Assembly: GCA_009837085.1 (NCBI GenBank)
Contig: VXUF01000031.1
Location: 1 to 35,442 of the forward strand
Direction of reading: 5' to 3'
Source of the DNA: Holophagales bacterium
Lineage (GTDB): Bacteria > Acidobacteriota > Thermoanaerobaculia > Multivoradales > Multivoraceae
Length of the DNA: 35,442 nucleotides
In this document: positions 34,683-35,442 of the stretch, piece after piece
How the letters are laid out: the number at the start of each line of letters is the position of its first letter
Position numbering within the stretch: position 1 is the first letter of the stretch
Translations under genes and position numbers: made by a program
Notes under the pieces: model-generated
The model's database searches: none
What the model saw: the letters and a program-made list of their open reading frames with translations, nothing else
Told to the model about the DNA's origin: nothing

Positions 34683-35442
34683 TCAGGTGTCGGCCATGCC
34701 GGCCAGTTGCCGCCGGAAGCGGTAGCCGATGCACTTGTGGAGCAGCTTGGCGGCGGTGAAGTCGCTTGAGGGCTGACCCGGGATCGGCGCCAGTTCGACC
34801 ACGTCCATCGCGATCACCTGCTTGCGCTCGAACAACCGGCGCAGCAGAGCCAGGGCCTGATACCAGGTGCTGCCCCCCGGCTCGGGCGTCCCGGTCGCCG
34901 GCAACACGGACGGATCGAAGAAGTCGAGGTCGAAGGTCAGATAGACCATGTCGGGCAGTGAAGCCAGGAGCCCCTCGAACAGGGCTTCGAGTTCAGGCCG
35001 GGGAAGGGCGTCAAGCTGATCCGCCCAGATGATCGGGAGACGCTCGTTCGCTATCCGCGCGGCCTCCGGTCGGGTCAGCGAACGGATGCCGACGGCCAGT
35101 GTCGGCAACCGGAGATCCAGCACGCGGCTCATGGCGCAAGCATGGTTCCAGGCGGTGCCGCCGTAGGTCTGGCGTAGATCCGCGTGGGCGTCGAACTGGA
35201 CGACTCCCAGATCCCGCTTGGCGGCGTCCCGCGCACCGCGCACCAGCGCCGGCGTCACCGTGTGTTCCCCGCCGATCGCCGCAAGGAACCGTCCGTCCCG
35301 AAGCGTGGCCTCGGCCGCGACGCTGATGCGTCGCAGCACGGACTCGTCGCTGCCACCCACGTCCACCGGCGGCAGCGTTTCGATACCGATTTGACACGGC
35401 GCGGCGTCGAGCGGCGCGTCGTAGAGCGCGGCGGAGTGCGAC
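34683..35442 (-). CDS. agmatinase / arginase family ureohydrolase (5' end beyond window)
   Basis: The frame stays open to the right edge, so the gene is partial; at least 252 residues are visible, starting before LYDAPLDAAP and GIETLPPVDVGG. A GTG at 35366 is internal and not a likely start. The manganese-binding motifs are complete: GGEHTVTPALV, VVQFDAHADLR, FDLDFFDPSVLPATGTPEPGG, followed by MDVVELAPIPG. WNHACAMSRV is the region that carries the loop His in agmatinases. The family hydrolyses agmatine, arginine or related guanidino compounds to urea and an amine. Agmatinase (polyamine synthesis) is likeliest. It converges on the DASS symporter with a 7-bp gap and no visible terminator. Confidence 0.92.
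   Translation of the reverse strand, partial: SHSAALYDAPLDAAPCQIGIETLPPVDVGGSDESVLRRISVAAEATLRDGRFLAAIGGEHTVTPALVRGARDAAKRDLGVVQFDAHADLRQTYGGTAWNHACAMSRVLDLRLPTLAVGIRSLTRPEAARIANERLPIIWADQLDALPRPELEALFEGLLASLPDMVYLTFDLDFFDPSVLPATGTPEPGGSTWYQALALLRRLFERKQVIAMDVVELAPIPGQPSSDFTAAKLLHKCIGYRFRRQLAGMADT

Overview
The window is a gene-dense, high-GC stretch of a Gram-negative bacterial chromosome (roughly two-thirds G+C by eye). It consists almost entirely of housekeeping and cell-envelope genes. lpxB (lipid A synthesis) indicates an LPS outer membrane. The mixture of a DUF6677-like membrane protein, an M23 peptidase next to secA, an rpsA-ihfB pair and a yicC-gmk-rpoZ-coaBC block would fit an Acidobacteriota-like genome. 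That placement is inference and of low to moderate confidence. No rRNA, tRNA, insertion sequence, prophage, CRISPR array or integron was seen.

Layout. 34-7030 (minus): guaB, secA, an M23 envelope peptidase and comM/yifB, with a strong U-less hairpin between comM and the M23 gene. 7031-7523: the only gene-poor stretch over 300 bp. It holds a 12-bp-stem hairpin, a minus-strand promoter with a strong Shine-Dalgarno and a 33-codon ORF, and a cluster of TetR-operator-like palindromes. 7524-12608 (plus): a GPAT-like membrane acyltransferase, a small basic protein and three overlapping glycosyltransferases, probably an envelope-polysaccharide operon. 12643-15895 (plus): a secreted lectin-fold protein, then thyA, folA and queG (dTMP/folate/queuosine). 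15935-18518: a strong sigma-70-type promoter, rpsA with a repetitive acidic tail, and an IHF/HU gene. 18555-25213 (plus): DUF6677-like protein, two-TM microprotein, lpxB, yicC, gmk, rpoZ, coaBC, a family-4 uracil-DNA glycosylase and a cysteine synthase/CBS-type enzyme, mostly with overlapping start/stop codons. 25189-28232 (minus): polyprenyl-type GT2, GT4 and a CPBP-family membrane protease in a coupled operon. 28306-30111 (minus): a membrane-anchored protein pseudokinase with a PEGA-like C-terminus. 30254-34675 (plus): thrC, an AGCS sodium/amino-acid symporter with an unusual insertion, and a DASS sodium/dicarboxylate symporter. 34683 to the right edge (minus): an agmatinase-family ureohydrolase, cut by the window end.

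Most of the window is conventional. The features that deserve attention are the degenerate kinase fused to a PEGA-like domain; the orphan TetR-type regulatory region driving a 33-codon ORF ahead of comM; the perfect 11-bp hairpin just before the rpoZ start; the 18-bp tandem repeat in the rpsA tail; and the hydrophilic insertion in the AGCS transporter.
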